This document shows, piece by piece, positions 34,822 to 45,467 of a stretch of DNA of 64,000 bases. Each line of letters starts with the position of its first letter. The stretch's first letter is position 1. The notes under the pieces were generated by a model. It searched no databases. It had not been told where the DNA came from and worked only from the letters and a program-made list of their open reading frames with translations. Made by a program: the position numbers and the translations under genes. The stretch is from contig CAVVOF010000003.1 in assembly GCA_963749905.1 (NCBI GenBank), forward strand, positions 434,001 through 498,000, in the 5' to 3' direction. This DNA is from UBA10649 sp963749905 (GTDB lineage: Bacteria > Actinomycetota > Actinomycetes > S36-B12).

Positions 34822-35868
34822 GCGTCCGCTCCAGCCGCGCCGGCGCCCCGGACGGGACCGGTGCTCCCCCTCACCACCAGCTCCGGCCGGAAGATGAACT
34901 CGTCCCGCGGTGCCGGCCGGCCGTTGATCCCGTCCAGCAGCGCCTGCACGGCTGCCGTCGCCATGGCCGGTACCGCCTGCCGCACCGTCGTCAGCGGCGG
35001 GTCGGTGAACGCGATCAGCCGCGAGTCGTCGTAGCCCACCACCGACACGTCCTCTGGCACGCGCAACCCGCGCTGTCGAATCGTGCGGATCGCCCCGAGC
35101 GCCATCAGGTCCGAACCGCAGACGATCGCGGTCACGTCCAGGCTCAGCAGGTGATGAGCAGCCGCCTGCCCGCCCTCGACCGCGAACAGGGAGTGCGAGA
35201 CCAGGTTCGCGGCCTCCGAGTGATCGATGCCGGTCTGGCGGACCATCGCATCGATGAAGGCCGCCCGCTTGCGGACCACCGGCACGAATCTCGACGGCCC
35301 GACGGCGAGACCGATGCGGGTATGGCCCATGGACGTCAGGTGCGAGACGGCGAGGTCCATGGCGGCGGCGTCATCGTCGGAGATGAACGGTGCGTCGATG
35401 CCCTCCGCATAGCCGTTGACGAGCACGATCGGCAGTCCCCGCTCGAGCAGGTCGCGGTAGCGGCCGTGATCGGCCGTCGCATCAGCATGCAGACCCGACA
35501 CGAAGATGATCCCGGCCACGCCCCTGTCGAGCAGCAGGTCGACGTACTCGTCCTCGCTCACTCCCCCAGGGGTCTGCGTGCACAGCACCGGCGTGTACCC
35601 GTGCTGAGCGAGGAGCGTCTCCATGACCTGGGCGAAGACGGGGAAGATCGGGTTCTCGAGCTCCGGGACGATCAGTCCGACCAGCCCGGTGCGGCTGCGC
35701 AGCCGCAAGGGGTCGCTCATAGCCGAGCACGTCCAGCGCCGTCAGGACCGCCTGCCGAGTCGTCGTCGACACCCCGGGGCGGTCATTGAGCACGCGCGAC
35801 ACCGTCGCCTCGCTCACCCCGGCCTGGTCGGCGATGTCCGACAGCCGGGCCCGTGCCGTGTCCGTCAC
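34818..35868 (-). pseudogene. LacI-family repressor, frameshifted after the HTH
   Basis: Regulator probably controlling the amine-utilisation genes. GTG 35868 starts the DNA-binding domain (LSDIADQAGVSEATVSRVLNDRPGVS). This frame breaks after LGYERP; the effector domain (LRLRSRTGLVGLIVPELENPIFP to FRPELVVRGSTGP) is in the next frame. Removing one base of the G4 run at 35709-35712 (C4 on the coding strand) restores LGYERPLRLRSRTGL, exactly what the family has; 1051 nt is 3n+1. It overlaps the PuuD-like gene by 4 nt and is divergent from the DUF4032 gene by 51 bp. Decay or sequence error cannot be separated. Confidence 0.88.
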
Positions 35869-35919
35869 GACCGCCAGCCTATGGCCCCGGCGGGCCCTCG
35901 AACGTGGAAGGCTGCAGCC

Positions 35920-37185
35920 GTGCGGATGACCGGAAGCCCCCAGGAACCCGATCTGGCATTCCTGCCCTGGCACGTTCCCCTCGAGGAGTGGCCCGAGGAC
36001 CTCGTGGTCGCCCTGCCGCGCGGCATCTCGCGGCATGTGGTCCGCTTCGTGCGCCTGAACTCTGTCGTGTACGCCGTCAAGGAGGTCGAGGCCCACTACG
36101 CGAAGCGCGAGTACGAGCTGCTCTTCGAGCTCGGCCGCCGCGACCTGCCCGTCGTCGAGCCGGTGGGCGTCGTTCTGGATCGACTGGACGCTGACGGCGA
36201 GGCGCTGTCGGCCGCCCTCATCACTCGGCACCTGCAGTTCTCGCTCCCGTACCGCGCGCTGTTCTCGTCCAGCCTGCGGCTCGAGACGGCGACCCGCCTG
36301 CTCGACGCCCTTGCCGTGCTGCTCGTCCAGCTCCACCTCGCCGGCTTCTCGTGGAACGACTGCTCGCTGTCGAACACCCTCTTCCGACGCGATGCGGGCG
36401 CCTTCGCCGCCTACCTCGTCGACGCCGAGACCGGCGAGCTGCATCCGACGCTCTCGATCGGCCAGCGCACGTACGACCTCGAGACTGCCGCCACGAACGT
36501 CGCCGGCGAACTGATGGACCTCCAGGCCGGCGGACGCCTCCAGGAGGGCATCGATCCCATCGTCACCGGGGTCGGGCTGCGGACCCGCTACGACGCCCTC
36601 TGGCAGGCCGCCACCGGCCCGATCATCATCACGCGCGACGACCGCTACCTGCTCGAGGGGCAGATCCGTCGCCTCAACGAGCTCGGCTTCGACGTCGCGG
36701 AGCTGCAGGTCAGCACCCAGCCCGACGGAGTCCACATCACGGTGAGCCCGAAGGTGGTCGACGCCGGCCACCACTCCCGGCGCCTGATCCGGCTCACCGG
36801 GCTCGATGTCGAGGAGAACCAGGCCCGCCGACTGCTCAACGACCTCGATTCCTTCCGCATCAAGATCGGGCTCGAGCCCGAGGACGAGGAGATCGCGGCG
36901 CACCGATGGGTGACGGAGCGGTTCGAGCGCGTCATGGCGGAAGTGCCCGCCGAGATGCGGGGCAAGCTCGAGCCCGCCCAGATCTTCCACGAAGTGCTGG
37001 AGCACCGGTGGTTCATGTCCGAGCGCGCCGGGGCCAGCGTGCCCTTCGAGGATGCCATTCACGACTACGTGGCGGAGATCCTGGCGGCGAAGCCCGATGA
37101 GCAGTCCGTCCTCGGCGCTCGGATCGGGACCCCGTCCGACGACACCACCGAACTGCGGATCGTGCTGCCCCCGGAGAGCCCATGA
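35920..37185 (+). CDS. DUF4032 protein with kinase-like N-terminal domain
   Basis: 421-aa protein. The N-terminal half resembles lipopolysaccharide-kinase / small-molecule kinase folds: YAVKEV (candidate nucleotide Lys), YELLFELGRR (Glu), catalytic-loop-like SWNDCSLSNTLF (Asp...Asn) and YLVDAETGE (DFG-like Asp). The C-terminal half is DUF4032 (IGLEPEDEEIAAHRWV, YVAEILAAKPDEQ). GTG 35920 has GGAAGG 8 nt upstream. Its stop overlaps the antiporter ATG (ATGA), so it belongs to that operon. Kinase activity and substrate are not established. Confidence 0.82.
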   Translation: MRMTGSPQEPDLAFLPWHVPLEEWPEDLVVALPRGISRHVVRFVRLNSVVYAVKEVEAHYAKREYELLFELGRRDLPVVEPVGVVLDRLDADGEALSAALITRHLQFSLPYRALFSSSLRLETATRLLDALAVLLVQLHLAGFSWNDCSLSNTLFRRDAGAFAAYLVDAETGELHPTLSIGQRTYDLETAATNVAGELMDLQAGGRLQEGIDPIVTGVGLRTRYDALWQAATGPIIITRDDRYLLEGQIRRLNELGFDVAELQVSTQPDGVHITVSPKVVDAGHHSRRLIRLTGLDVEENQARRLLNDLDSFRIKIGLEPEDEEIAAHRWVTERFERVMAEVPAEMRGKLEPAQIFHEVLEHRWFMSERAGASVPFEDAIHDYVAEILAAKPDEQSVLGARIGTPSDDTTELRIVLPPESP

Positions 37186-38357
37186 TCGAAGGGCTCGGCT
37201 CTCTGCTCGTCATCCTCGTCATCTCTGCCGTGGTCCCCATCGTGGTGGGCCTGCTGAACATCCGGGTGACCCAGGTGGTCTTCCTGCTCCTCGGCGGGAT
37301 CCTGTTCGGGCCGTCCATGCTGGACTGGATCCACATCGACGCCCCCATCGAGCTGCTCTCCGAGCTGGGTCTGGCGCTGCTCTTCTTCATCGCCGGCATG
37401 GAGCTGGACATGCGAGTCCTGCGCGGACCCGCGGGCCGACTGGCGGCCATCGGCTGGCTCTCGTCGTTCGCCATCGCCACCGTGCTGGCCACCGCGTTCG
37501 TCCTGACCGGACGCGTGGTCTCCGGCCTGGCGATCGCCATCGCCCTGAGCACGACCGCTCTCGGCACCCTCCTGCCCGGCCTGCGCGACGAGGGGCGCCT
37601 CCATACCCGGTTCGGCAGGCTCTTCCTCGGCGCGGGAGCGTGGGGCGAGTTCGGGCCGATCGTGGCGATGGCCATCCTGCTGTCGACCACCGCCTCATCG
37701 GCGGCCGCGGCGCTGACGATCGTGCTGTTCGGAATCATCGCCCTGATCATCGCCGCGATCCCCAGCCGGCTGATGACCCGCCAGATCCGGCGGCTGTGGC
37801 TCCGCGGACATCGCAACACCTCACAGACGCCGGTGCGAGTGGTCCTCGCCTTCATCGTCGGCATGCTGACCCTGGCCGCCATCCTCGATCTCGACGTCGT
37901 CCTCGGTGCCTTCGTCGCGGGCCTCATCGTCCGGCGCTACCTCCCGCACGGCGCGGAAGTCGCCTTGGAACGCAAGGTCGAAGCGATCGGCTTCGGCTTC
38001 CTGATCCCGATCTTCTTCGTGGTCGCCGGAGCGGAGCTCAACGTCACGTCGCTCATCGAGAACCCGCTGCGCCTACTCGGTTTCACCGTCCTGCTCGTGG
38101 TGGCCCGCGGGCTGCCGCAGTTCTTCCTGTACCGGCGGGCCCTTCCGGACATCCGGCAGCGCACGCGCTTCTCGCTGCTGGTGGCCACCGGCCTGCCGAT
38201 CATCGTGGCCGTGACCAACCTGGAGACTCAGGCCGGAGTCATGCTGCCGTCCACGGCCGCCGCGCTGGTGGGCGCCGGCATGCTCTCCGTGCTGGTCTTC
38301 CCCGCCCTCGGGGACTGGATCAATCCGCCTGCACAGAACGCCAAGGAGACCGTGTGA
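37182..38357 (+). CDS. CPA2-family cation:proton antiporter
   Basis: 391-aa integral membrane protein with about 12 helices of the KefB/NapA class. It has LALLFFIAGMELDMRVLRGPAG, GAWGEFGPIVAM, DLDVVLGAFVAGLIVRRY (paired acidic helix) and GFGFLIPIFFVVAGAELN, conserved features of these exchangers. No regulatory RCK/TrkA-N domain follows, so it is the short form. It overlaps DUF4032 and the next antiporter by 4 nt each. The transported ion (Na+, K+) is not readable. Confidence 0.92.
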   Translation: MIEGLGSLLVILVISAVVPIVVGLLNIRVTQVVFLLLGGILFGPSMLDWIHIDAPIELLSELGLALLFFIAGMELDMRVLRGPAGRLAAIGWLSSFAIATVLATAFVLTGRVVSGLAIAIALSTTALGTLLPGLRDEGRLHTRFGRLFLGAGAWGEFGPIVAMAILLSTTASSAAAALTIVLFGIIALIIAAIPSRLMTRQIRRLWLRGHRNTSQTPVRVVLAFIVGMLTLAAILDLDVVLGAFVAGLIVRRYLPHGAEVALERKVEAIGFGFLIPIFFVVAGAELNVTSLIENPLRLLGFTVLLVVARGLPQFFLYRRALPDIRQRTRFSLLVATGLPIIVAVTNLETQAGVMLPSTAAALVGAGMLSVLVFPALGDWINPPAQNAKETV

Positions 38358-39540
38358 TCGAGGAATTCCGGTCGCTCGTCGTCATCGCGGCGATCGCTGC
38401 GCTCACCCCGCTGGCCGTCGGACTCTTCCGCATCAAGGTGGCCGAGGTCGTCATCCTGCTCGGCGCGGGCATCCTGTGCGGACCGGAACTGCTCGGCTGG
38501 ATCATGGTCGACGACAGCATCGAACTGCTGTCCCAGCTGGGCCTCGGGCTGCTGTTCTTCCTCGCCGGCATGGAGCTCGAACAGCGTGCGGTCCGTGGCG
38601 AGAGCGGCAAGCTTGCTGCGATCGGCTGGGGTCTCTCGCTCGTCGTCGCGAGTGCCGCTGCCCTGCTGATGGCCCACAACGGACGGATCCACGACACCGT
38701 CGCCGTCGCCATCGCGTTGACGTCGACGGCGCTCGGGACGTTGCTGCCGATCCTCCGCGACCGCGGCGAGCTCAACACTCGGTTCGGCGTGCTCTTCATG
38801 GGCGCCGGCGCCTGGGGAGAGCTCGGACCCATCGTCGCCATCTCGATCCTGCTGGGCACGAAGTCGTCCTTCGCCGCGATCCTGAGCCTGGTCGCCTTCG
38901 GCGTCCTCGCCCTGATCATGGCCACCCTGCCGACCCGGTTCGCGACGCCCCGCGTTCGGGAGATCCTCAACCGTGGCACCACACGACGTCTCAGACGGCC
39001 GTGCGGTTCACCATGCTGATGCTCATCGTCATGCTGTCGATGGCCGGCGCATTCGGCCTCGATGTGGTGCTCGGCGCGTTCGTCGCGGGCGTCATCGTGC
39101 GCCGGTACGCCCCACCATCGAGCGAGTCGGCTCTGCAGATCCGCATGGAGGCCATCGGCTTCGGCTTCCTCGTCCCGCTCTTCTTCGTGGTCTCGGGCGC
39201 CACCCTGGACATCCTGTCCATCATCGAGAACCCCTGGATCATGCTGAGGTTCTTCGCCTTCATCTTCGTCGCGCGCGGCCTGACGCAGTACTTCCTCTAC
39301 CGGAAGGCACTGCCCGACCGTCGCGAGAGAGCGCGATTCTCGTTGCTGGTCGCCACCGGGCTGCCGATCCTGGTGGCCATCACGGCGATCGAGGTCGCAG
39401 CCGGCGCCATGTCGCCCGCGAACGCCGCCGCACTGGTGGGCGCCGGCGCACTGACGGTGCTGCTGTTCCCGCTCATCGGGAACGCCATCGACCGACGCCG
39501 GCCCGATCAGCTTCCGGAACGGGCCGAGAACGTGGCGTGA
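38354..39540 (+). pseudogene. Second CPA2 cation:proton antiporter, frameshifted in the middle
   Basis: Paralogue of the preceding gene. GTG 38354 overlaps the previous stop (GTGA). The first half (LLFFLAGMELEQRAVRG, GAWGELGPIVAIS, TPRVREILNRG) and the second half (HHTTSQTAVRFT, GLDVVLGAFVAGVIVRRY, GFGFLVPLFFVVSGATLD) lie in different frames. They meet at about 38977; adding one base (GGC-CAC for GGCAC) rejoins them to match RGHRNTSQTPVR of the paralogue. Length 1187 is 3n+2. The 3' end overlaps rlmB on the other strand by 34 nt. Either a pseudogene or a lost base in the assembly. Confidence 0.88.
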
Positions 39541-40457
39541 AGGACGATGCTGGCCGCCACGGACGCGTTCAGCGACTCGACCTCGCCGGTCATGGGAATC
39601 GCCACGCGCCAATCGCACGTCTCGCCGACCAGTCGCGAGAGCCCGGCACCCTCCGCGCCGACCACCAGCACGACAGGGTCGGTGAGCACGCTCGCCATGA
39701 GAGTGGCGAGGTCGGTGTCCGCGTCAGCCGATAGTCCGACGACGGTGAACCCCTCCTTCTGCAGCTTCTGGAGCGTGCGCGTCAGGTTGGTGACCTGGGC
39801 GACCGGTATGCGGGCCAAGGCACCTGCCGAGGCCTTCCAGGCCGACGCGGTGACGCCGACCGATCGACGCGTCGGAAGCACGATGCCGTCCGCTCCGAAC
39901 GCCGCGGCAGAGCGCGCGATGGCCCCGAGGTTCCGGGGATCCGTCAGGCCGTCGAGGGCGACGATCAGCGTCCCGGACGACACGTCCTCGAGGTCGGCGT
40001 ACTCGTAGTCCGGCACGGTGAGGACGAGCCCCTGGTGCACGCCGCCGTCGGTCATGCGGTCGAGTTCCGACTTCGGGACCTCGAGCAGCGCGATGCCCCG
40101 AGCCGCGGCGCTTCGCACCGCCTCCCGCCAGCGGTCGTCGGCCTCTGCCTTGGTCTGGACGTACAGCGCGGTGGCCGGGATGCCCACCCGCAGTGCCTCG
40201 ACGATCGGATTGCGGCCCATCAGCATGCTGCCGGTGCTCCGACGGCTGCCGCTGGAACCCGAGCGCTTGGTCGACTGGGCCCGCTTCTGCACCGCCCGCT
40301 CACGGCGAGCGGCCGGGTGATGCGGTCGCTCCGTGGCCTTCGGCGTGGGGCCGCGGCCCTCGAGCTTGGCCCGCCGCTGACCGCCGCTGCCGACCGTCTG
40401 GCCCTTCTTGGTCCCCGACTTGCGCATAGCGCCGCGCCGCTGCGAATTGCCCGCCAT
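39507..40457 (-). CDS. rlmB: 23S rRNA (guanosine-2'-O-)-methyltransferase, RlmB/TrmH family
   Basis: SPOUT methyltransferase modifying 23S rRNA with SAM. 316 aa: a basic, disordered N-terminal extension of about 75 aa (rich in Lys/Arg/Ser), a substrate-binding domain starting MLMGRNPIVEALRVG, and the SpoU knot with DGLTDPRNLGAIARSA, VVLVVGAEGAGLS and IPMTGEVESLNASVAASIVL. It is 12 nt after cysS, the conserved actinobacterial order. Confidence 0.93.
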   Translation of the reverse strand: MAGNSQRRGAMRKSGTKKGQTVGSGGQRRAKLEGRGPTPKATERPHHPAARRERAVQKRAQSTKRSGSSGSRRSTGSMLMGRNPIVEALRVGIPATALYVQTKAEADDRWREAVRSAAARGIALLEVPKSELDRMTDGGVHQGLVLTVPDYEYADLEDVSSGTLIVALDGLTDPRNLGAIARSAAAFGADGIVLPTRRSVGVTASAWKASAGALARIPVAQVTNLTRTLQKLQKEGFTVVGLSADADTDLATLMASVLTDPVVLVVGAEGAGLSRLVGETCDWRVAIPMTGEVESLNASVAASIVLHATFSARSGS

Positions 40458-40469
40458 CGTGCCTCCCGA

Positions 40470-41870
<1,401 letters not shown>

Positions 41871-41920
41871 AGGCGGAACAGTACCGACGTGGGTTGCGCC
41901 GCCCATCCGACCGTTCGCGG

Positions 41921-42319
41921 TCACCTGCGGACGAAGACCCGATCCGGTGTGATCCGAACGAAGATGCGGACGTGGTCGGTGCCGTCATCCGCGGTGTGGC
42001 GAGGCGTGCCGTAGTAGTCCTGGTTCAGCCGGTCGACCAGTTCGACGCCGCCCTCCTCGGACATCGAGGCCGTGCCGCGGATCTCCACGTAGGAGTAGGG
42101 ACGATCGCGCGGGAAGACCAGGATGGTGACGCGGGGATCCGCCAGCATGTTGAGGTGCTTGCGGCGTCCCTTCACGGTGGAGACCACGACGTCGTCGCCA
42201 TCGAGGCCGACCCAGACGACCGACAGCTGTGGTCGGCCGTCCGGAAGGATGGTCGCCATCGTCGCGAACTCGGGTGCGCCGATCCACGGCCTGACGTCGT
42301 CAGGGATCCGCTCGGTCAC
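41921..42319 (-). CDS. PPOX-class flavin/F420-dependent enzyme
   Basis: 132-aa split-barrel protein of the pyridoxamine-5'-phosphate-oxidase-like family. Motifs include FATMATILPDGRPQLSVVWV, KGRRKHLNMLADPRVTILVF and RPYSYVEIRGTASM, typical of actinobacterial F420- or FMN-dependent reductases. It likely binds a flavin or deazaflavin at the dimer interface. The substrate is unknown. It lies 2 nt after the secreted protein gene in the leftward ispD-cysS run. Confidence 0.87.
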   Translation of the reverse strand: MTERIPDDVRPWIGAPEFATMATILPDGRPQLSVVWVGLDGDDVVVSTVKGRRKHLNMLADPRVTILVFPRDRPYSYVEIRGTASMSEEGGVELVDRLNQDYYGTPRHTADDGTDHVRIFVRITPDRVFVRR

Positions 42320-42321
42320 CT

Positions 42322-43047
42322 CTACGGCGCCAGCCAGGCCGATTCGGCGTTGAACGCCACCCTGCCCACAGCCTTGCGCTGCTTGGTGGTCAGGTTGTCG
42401 TTGGTGTTCGACATGTACTGCGTCTGGATGATCACGTCGCCGAACAGCGAGAAGACGGTGTAGTTGTCATTGACGAAGCGTGAATCGCCAGGCGTGGACT
42501 CGCTCAGCGAGTTGTTGCTGACGAACAGGGATTCGACTCCGAGTGTCGACACCTCCGGCACGACCCCGTGGGTGACCGCGGTCGAGTACGTCGTGACAGT
42601 GCCGTCCTCATCCGTCCAGGTGCTGGACCCGGTGCCGGTGCACTTGCTGATCCCCTTCTGCAGGACCCGGAAGGCCTTGATGGCCGCCGAGTCGCTGGCG
42701 TACTGGTCCACGTTGACGATCAGGTAGGGCGCATCCTTCCCCCGTCCGTTGTACGAGGCCGCGTACGCGTACTTGCCGCCGGGGAACTTCACATTCACGT
42801 CCGGCGCATCCGCGTCGGACTTGGGCACGTAGCAGGCGTTGTTCGTACCGCTCGACGTTGTCCACGCCGTGAATGTCAGGTTCTTCTTGAACGCACCCAG
42901 CGAGGCCGGGATGTCGGAGCGCTCGATCATGTGGCTGGCCGCGTACGCGAATGCATCACGGTCGTAGGCCTGCGCCGGCGCGATCGCGCCGACCGAGGCG
43001 ACGAGGGCGACCGTGGCAGTGGCGGCGGCAAGACTCCGGAACCTCAT
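42322..43047 (-). CDS. Secreted protein of unknown function
   Basis: 241 aa with a Sec signal peptide ending APAQA|YD about residue 27 and no lipobox. The mature part contains two Cys (NNACYVP and ISKCTGTG) that could form a disulfide, and no recognised enzyme motif. The layout (secreted, about 200 aa, two Cys) resembles the extracellular sensor-like domains of mycobacterial PknH-type proteins, but this is a weak analogy. It lies 13 nt after ispF, so it is probably co-transcribed. Confidence 0.75.
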   Translation of the reverse strand: MRFRSLAAATATVALVASVGAIAPAQAYDRDAFAYAASHMIERSDIPASLGAFKKNLTFTAWTTSSGTNNACYVPKSDADAPDVNVKFPGGKYAYAASYNGRGKDAPYLIVNVDQYASDSAAIKAFRVLQKGISKCTGTGSSTWTDEDGTVTTYSTAVTHGVVPEVSTLGVESLFVSNNSLSESTPGDSRFVNDNYTVFSLFGDVIIQTQYMSNTNDNLTTKQRKAVGRVAFNAESAWLAP

Positions 43048-43060
43048 GGGGACTCCTTGA

Positions 43061-43552
43061 TCAGGGTCTGTCGAGCGTCGGTATCAACGACGCTACCGCA
43101 ATCGCGGCGATGCCCTCGCCCCTTCCGGTCAGCCCGAGGCCATCCGTCGTGGTGCCGGAGACGCGGACCGGGGCACCCACCGCCGCCCCGAGGACGTCCT
43201 GCGCCTCCTCGCGCCGGGTGCCGACCTTGGGCCGATTGCCGATCACCTGCACGCTGGCGTTGCCGATGACGAAGCCGGCCTCCCGGACCAGCCGGGCGGT
43301 GTGGCTCAGCAGCGAGACCCCGGATGCCTGCGCCCATTGGGGGTCGCCGGTGCCGAAGACCGCCCCGAGGTCGCCCAGTCCGGCTGCCGAGAGCAGCGCG
43401 TCGCAGACGGCATGGGCGGCGACGTCGGCGTCCGAGTGCCCCGCAAGTCCCGGCTCACCCGGCCACAGCAGGCCGGCGAGCCAGAGTGCTCGGCCCTCAT
43501 CGAAGGCATGAACATCGGTGCCGACGCCCACCAGGGGCAGGTCAGTGCGCAC
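43061..43552 (-). CDS. ispF: 2-C-methyl-D-erythritol 2,4-cyclodiphosphate synthase
   Basis: MEP isoprenoid pathway enzyme. 163 aa from GTG 43552. The Zn/Mg-site residues are visible as GTDVHAF (Asp13, His15) and the following His in GEPGLAGHSDADVAAHAVCDALL. The C-terminus TTDGLGLTGRGEGIAAIA matches the family. Its start overlaps the ispD stop by 11 nt. Confidence 0.96.
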   Translation of the reverse strand: MRTDLPLVGVGTDVHAFDEGRALWLAGLLWPGEPGLAGHSDADVAAHAVCDALLSAAGLGDLGAVFGTGDPQWAQASGVSLLSHTARLVREAGFVIGNASVQVIGNRPKVGTRREEAQDVLGAAVGAPVRVSGTTTDGLGLTGRGEGIAAIAVASLIPTLDRP

Positions 43553-44255
43553 CGGCCGCCCTCCGCCGGGCCAGCACCGCCTCGGCGATGGTGATGTCGA
43601 ACGGCCGCGTGACCTTGAAGGCCTCCTCGTGGCCGGGGATGACGTGCACCGCGATTCCCATGCGTTCGACCAGGCCGGCGTCGTCGGTGGCCGGAGCGTC
43701 GTCGAGGTCCACGCCCGCGTGCGCCCGCTGGAGCACGTCGCGAGCGAACCCCTGAGGGGTCTGGATGGCACGCAGCAGGGAACGGTCCACCGTCCGCACG
43801 ACGTCTGCCTCCGCGTCCACCTCCTTGATCGTGTCCACGACGGGCAGGCCCGGGACGACCGCAGCGTGGCCGGCGCGCACCGCGGTGGCGACCGCGGTCA
43901 CCAGTTCCTCGGGCACCAGGGGGCGTGCGGCGTCGTGAACGAGCACGACGTCGACGTCAGCGGGTAGGGCCAGCAGTCCCCGAGCGACGGAGTCCTGACG
44001 GGTCGCCCCGCCGGCGACCACCACGATCTCGGCCCCGAGGGTGCTGTCTGCGAGGAGCGTCGCCACGCTCTCACCGGCCTCCTCGGGCGCGGCCACCACG
44101 ACGACATCGACGGAGCGAGAGGCGGCCAGCGCGCGGACGGCGTGGACGAGCATCGGCACGCCAGCAAGCTCACGAAGTGCCTTGGGGGCTCCCGGGCCCA
44201 GCCGCTCACCGCGGCCGGCCGCCGGGACCAGCGCGGCCGTCCGACCGGTGGTCAC
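43542..44255 (-). CDS. ispD: 2-C-methyl-D-erythritol 4-phosphate cytidylyltransferase
   Basis: 237-aa CTP transferase of the MEP pathway. Nucleotide-binding loop VPAAGRGERLGPGAPKAL at the N-terminus, ATRQDSVARGL, VLVHDAARPLVP and the TPQGF and DDAG motifs (QTPQGFARDVL, ATDDAGLVERMG). It overlaps ispF by 11 nt and follows carD by 6 nt, the standard actinobacterial order. Confidence 0.97.
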   Translation of the reverse strand: MTTGRTAALVPAAGRGERLGPGAPKALRELAGVPMLVHAVRALAASRSVDVVVVAAPEEAGESVATLLADSTLGAEIVVVAGGATRQDSVARGLLALPADVDVVLVHDAARPLVPEELVTAVATAVRAGHAAVVPGLPVVDTIKEVDAEADVVRTVDRSLLRAIQTPQGFARDVLQRAHAGVDLDDAPATDDAGLVERMGIAVHVIPGHEEAFKVTRPFDITIAEAVLARRRAAGAH

Positions 44256-44261
44256 TGACGG

Positions 44262-44744
44262 CTAGGAGGCGAGGACTTCGTCGAGGATCGCCTCGGCCTT
44301 GTCCTCGTTGGTCTTCTCCGCGAGAGCGAGCTCGCTGACGAGGATCTGCCGCGCCTTGGCCAGCATTCGCTTCTCGCCGGCCGACAGGCCACGCTCACGC
44401 TCACGACGCCACAGGTCGCGCACGACCTCAGCCACCTTGATCACGTCGCCGGAGGCCAGCTTCTCGAGATTGGCCTTGTACCGGCGCGACCAGTTGGTCG
44501 GCTCCTCGGTGTACGGCTGCCGCAGCACGTTGAAGACCCGATCCAGGCCCTCGGCGTTGACGACGTCGCGCACGCCCACGAGATCGATGTTGTCAGCTGG
44601 TACTCGCACGGTCAGGTCACCCTGGGCAACCCGCAGAACGAGGTACTCGCGGTCCTCTCCCTTGATGGTTCGAATCTCTACTGCTTCGATGACGGCCGCC
44701 CCGTGGTGCGGGTAAACAACCGTGTCGCCGACGTTGAACGTCAT
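44262..44744 (-). CDS. carD: CarD-family RNA-polymerase-binding transcription factor
   Basis: 160-aa essential-type regulator of actinobacterial rRNA and stress transcription; it binds RNA polymerase beta and stabilises open complexes. N-terminal RID: MTFNVGDTVVYPHHGAAVIEAVE. C-terminal helical DNA-binding domain: SRRYKANLEKLASGDVIKVAEVVRDLWRRERE. ATG 44744 chosen; the open frame upstream is much longer but has no similarity. AAAGGGG lies about 11 nt upstream. Confidence 0.97.
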   Translation of the reverse strand: MTFNVGDTVVYPHHGAAVIEAVEIRTIKGEDREYLVLRVAQGDLTVRVPADNIDLVGVRDVVNAEGLDRVFNVLRQPYTEEPTNWSRRYKANLEKLASGDVIKVAEVVRDLWRRERERGLSAGEKRMLAKARQILVSELALAEKTNEDKAEAILDEVLAS

Positions 44745-44846
44745 TGAGAGGAACCCCTTTCGCAGGCATACAAGGGTAACACGCAGCGCGGGGCCTCCGA
44801 CCGGGCCGCCTGAAACGCAGGCCCAACCTTCGCTACTCTGTGCCGC

Positions 44847-45362
44847 GTGAAGCGCTCCCATATCGCGGCCCTCGCCACCCTCGTCGTCCTCGCCACGCCA
44901 GCCCTGACCGGCTGCTTCAACGGCCAGGACGCGACCACGACGACCCAGTCGTCCATGAACTCGGGCAACGGCGTCGAGGCGCTGCAGGGCGACATCCACA
45001 TCGAGAACGCCACCCTGGTGCTTGGCCCGGAGGGCAGCGGCTCGGTGACGCTGATCGTCCGATTCGTCAACACCGGCCCGGAGGCGGACGCGCTCACGTA
45101 CGCGACGATCAACGGCACGCCGGCGGAGATCATCGTCGCCGACGATTCCGCCGACGGCGGCTCCGCGGAGCTGCCCCCGGGGTCGTCGGTCGGCTTCGGC
45201 TACGACGGCGGCAGCCGGATCAGCCTGCTGTCGGGCTTCGACGTCCCGGCGGCGAACTACGTGACCGTCGAACTGGGTTTCCGCACCTCCGGCCTGGCCA
45301 CGCTGCAGGTCCTCACCGTGCCGCCGACCGGCTACTACGAGGGCATCACGCCGACCCCGTAG
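44847..45362 (+). CDS. Small cell-envelope lipoprotein
   Basis: 171 aa. GTG 44847 starts MKRSHIAALATLVVLATPALTGC, a lipoprotein signal with Cys at residue 23. The mature domain (GDIHIENATLVLGPEG, VRFVNTGPEADALTYATING, TPAEIIVADDSADGG) looks like a beta-sandwich copper-chaperone-like or DUF461-like fold, but the His/Met metal motifs are not evident, so the function is open. It is divergent from carD across about 100 bp. Confidence 0.8.
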   Translation: MKRSHIAALATLVVLATPALTGCFNGQDATTTTQSSMNSGNGVEALQGDIHIENATLVLGPEGSGSVTLIVRFVNTGPEADALTYATINGTPAEIIVADDSADGGSAELPPGSSVGFGYDGGSRISLLSGFDVPAANYVTVELGFRTSGLATLQVLTVPPTGYYEGITPTP

Positions 45363-45390
45363 GTGTCCGCCCCCCTCGTCCCGCCTCACC

Positions 45391-45462
45391 ACCTCGTTGA
45401 GTGCGGAGTTGTTGCGGGGTTGCGGTGACGAAAAGCCGCAACAACTCCGCACTCAACGAGGT
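45391..45462. repeat. Repeated hairpin element, copy 2 (27-bp arms, 18-nt loop)
   Basis: Arms 45391-45417 and 45436-45462 are exact reverse complements (acctcgttgagtgcgg...ttgttgcgg). The inner 24 bp of each arm are identical to copy 1 at 32694-32759, and the loop is again 18 nt but unrelated in sequence. It lies between two convergent genes, ending 5 nt from the regX3 stop. Confidence 0.92.
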
Positions 45463-45467
45463 ACGGA

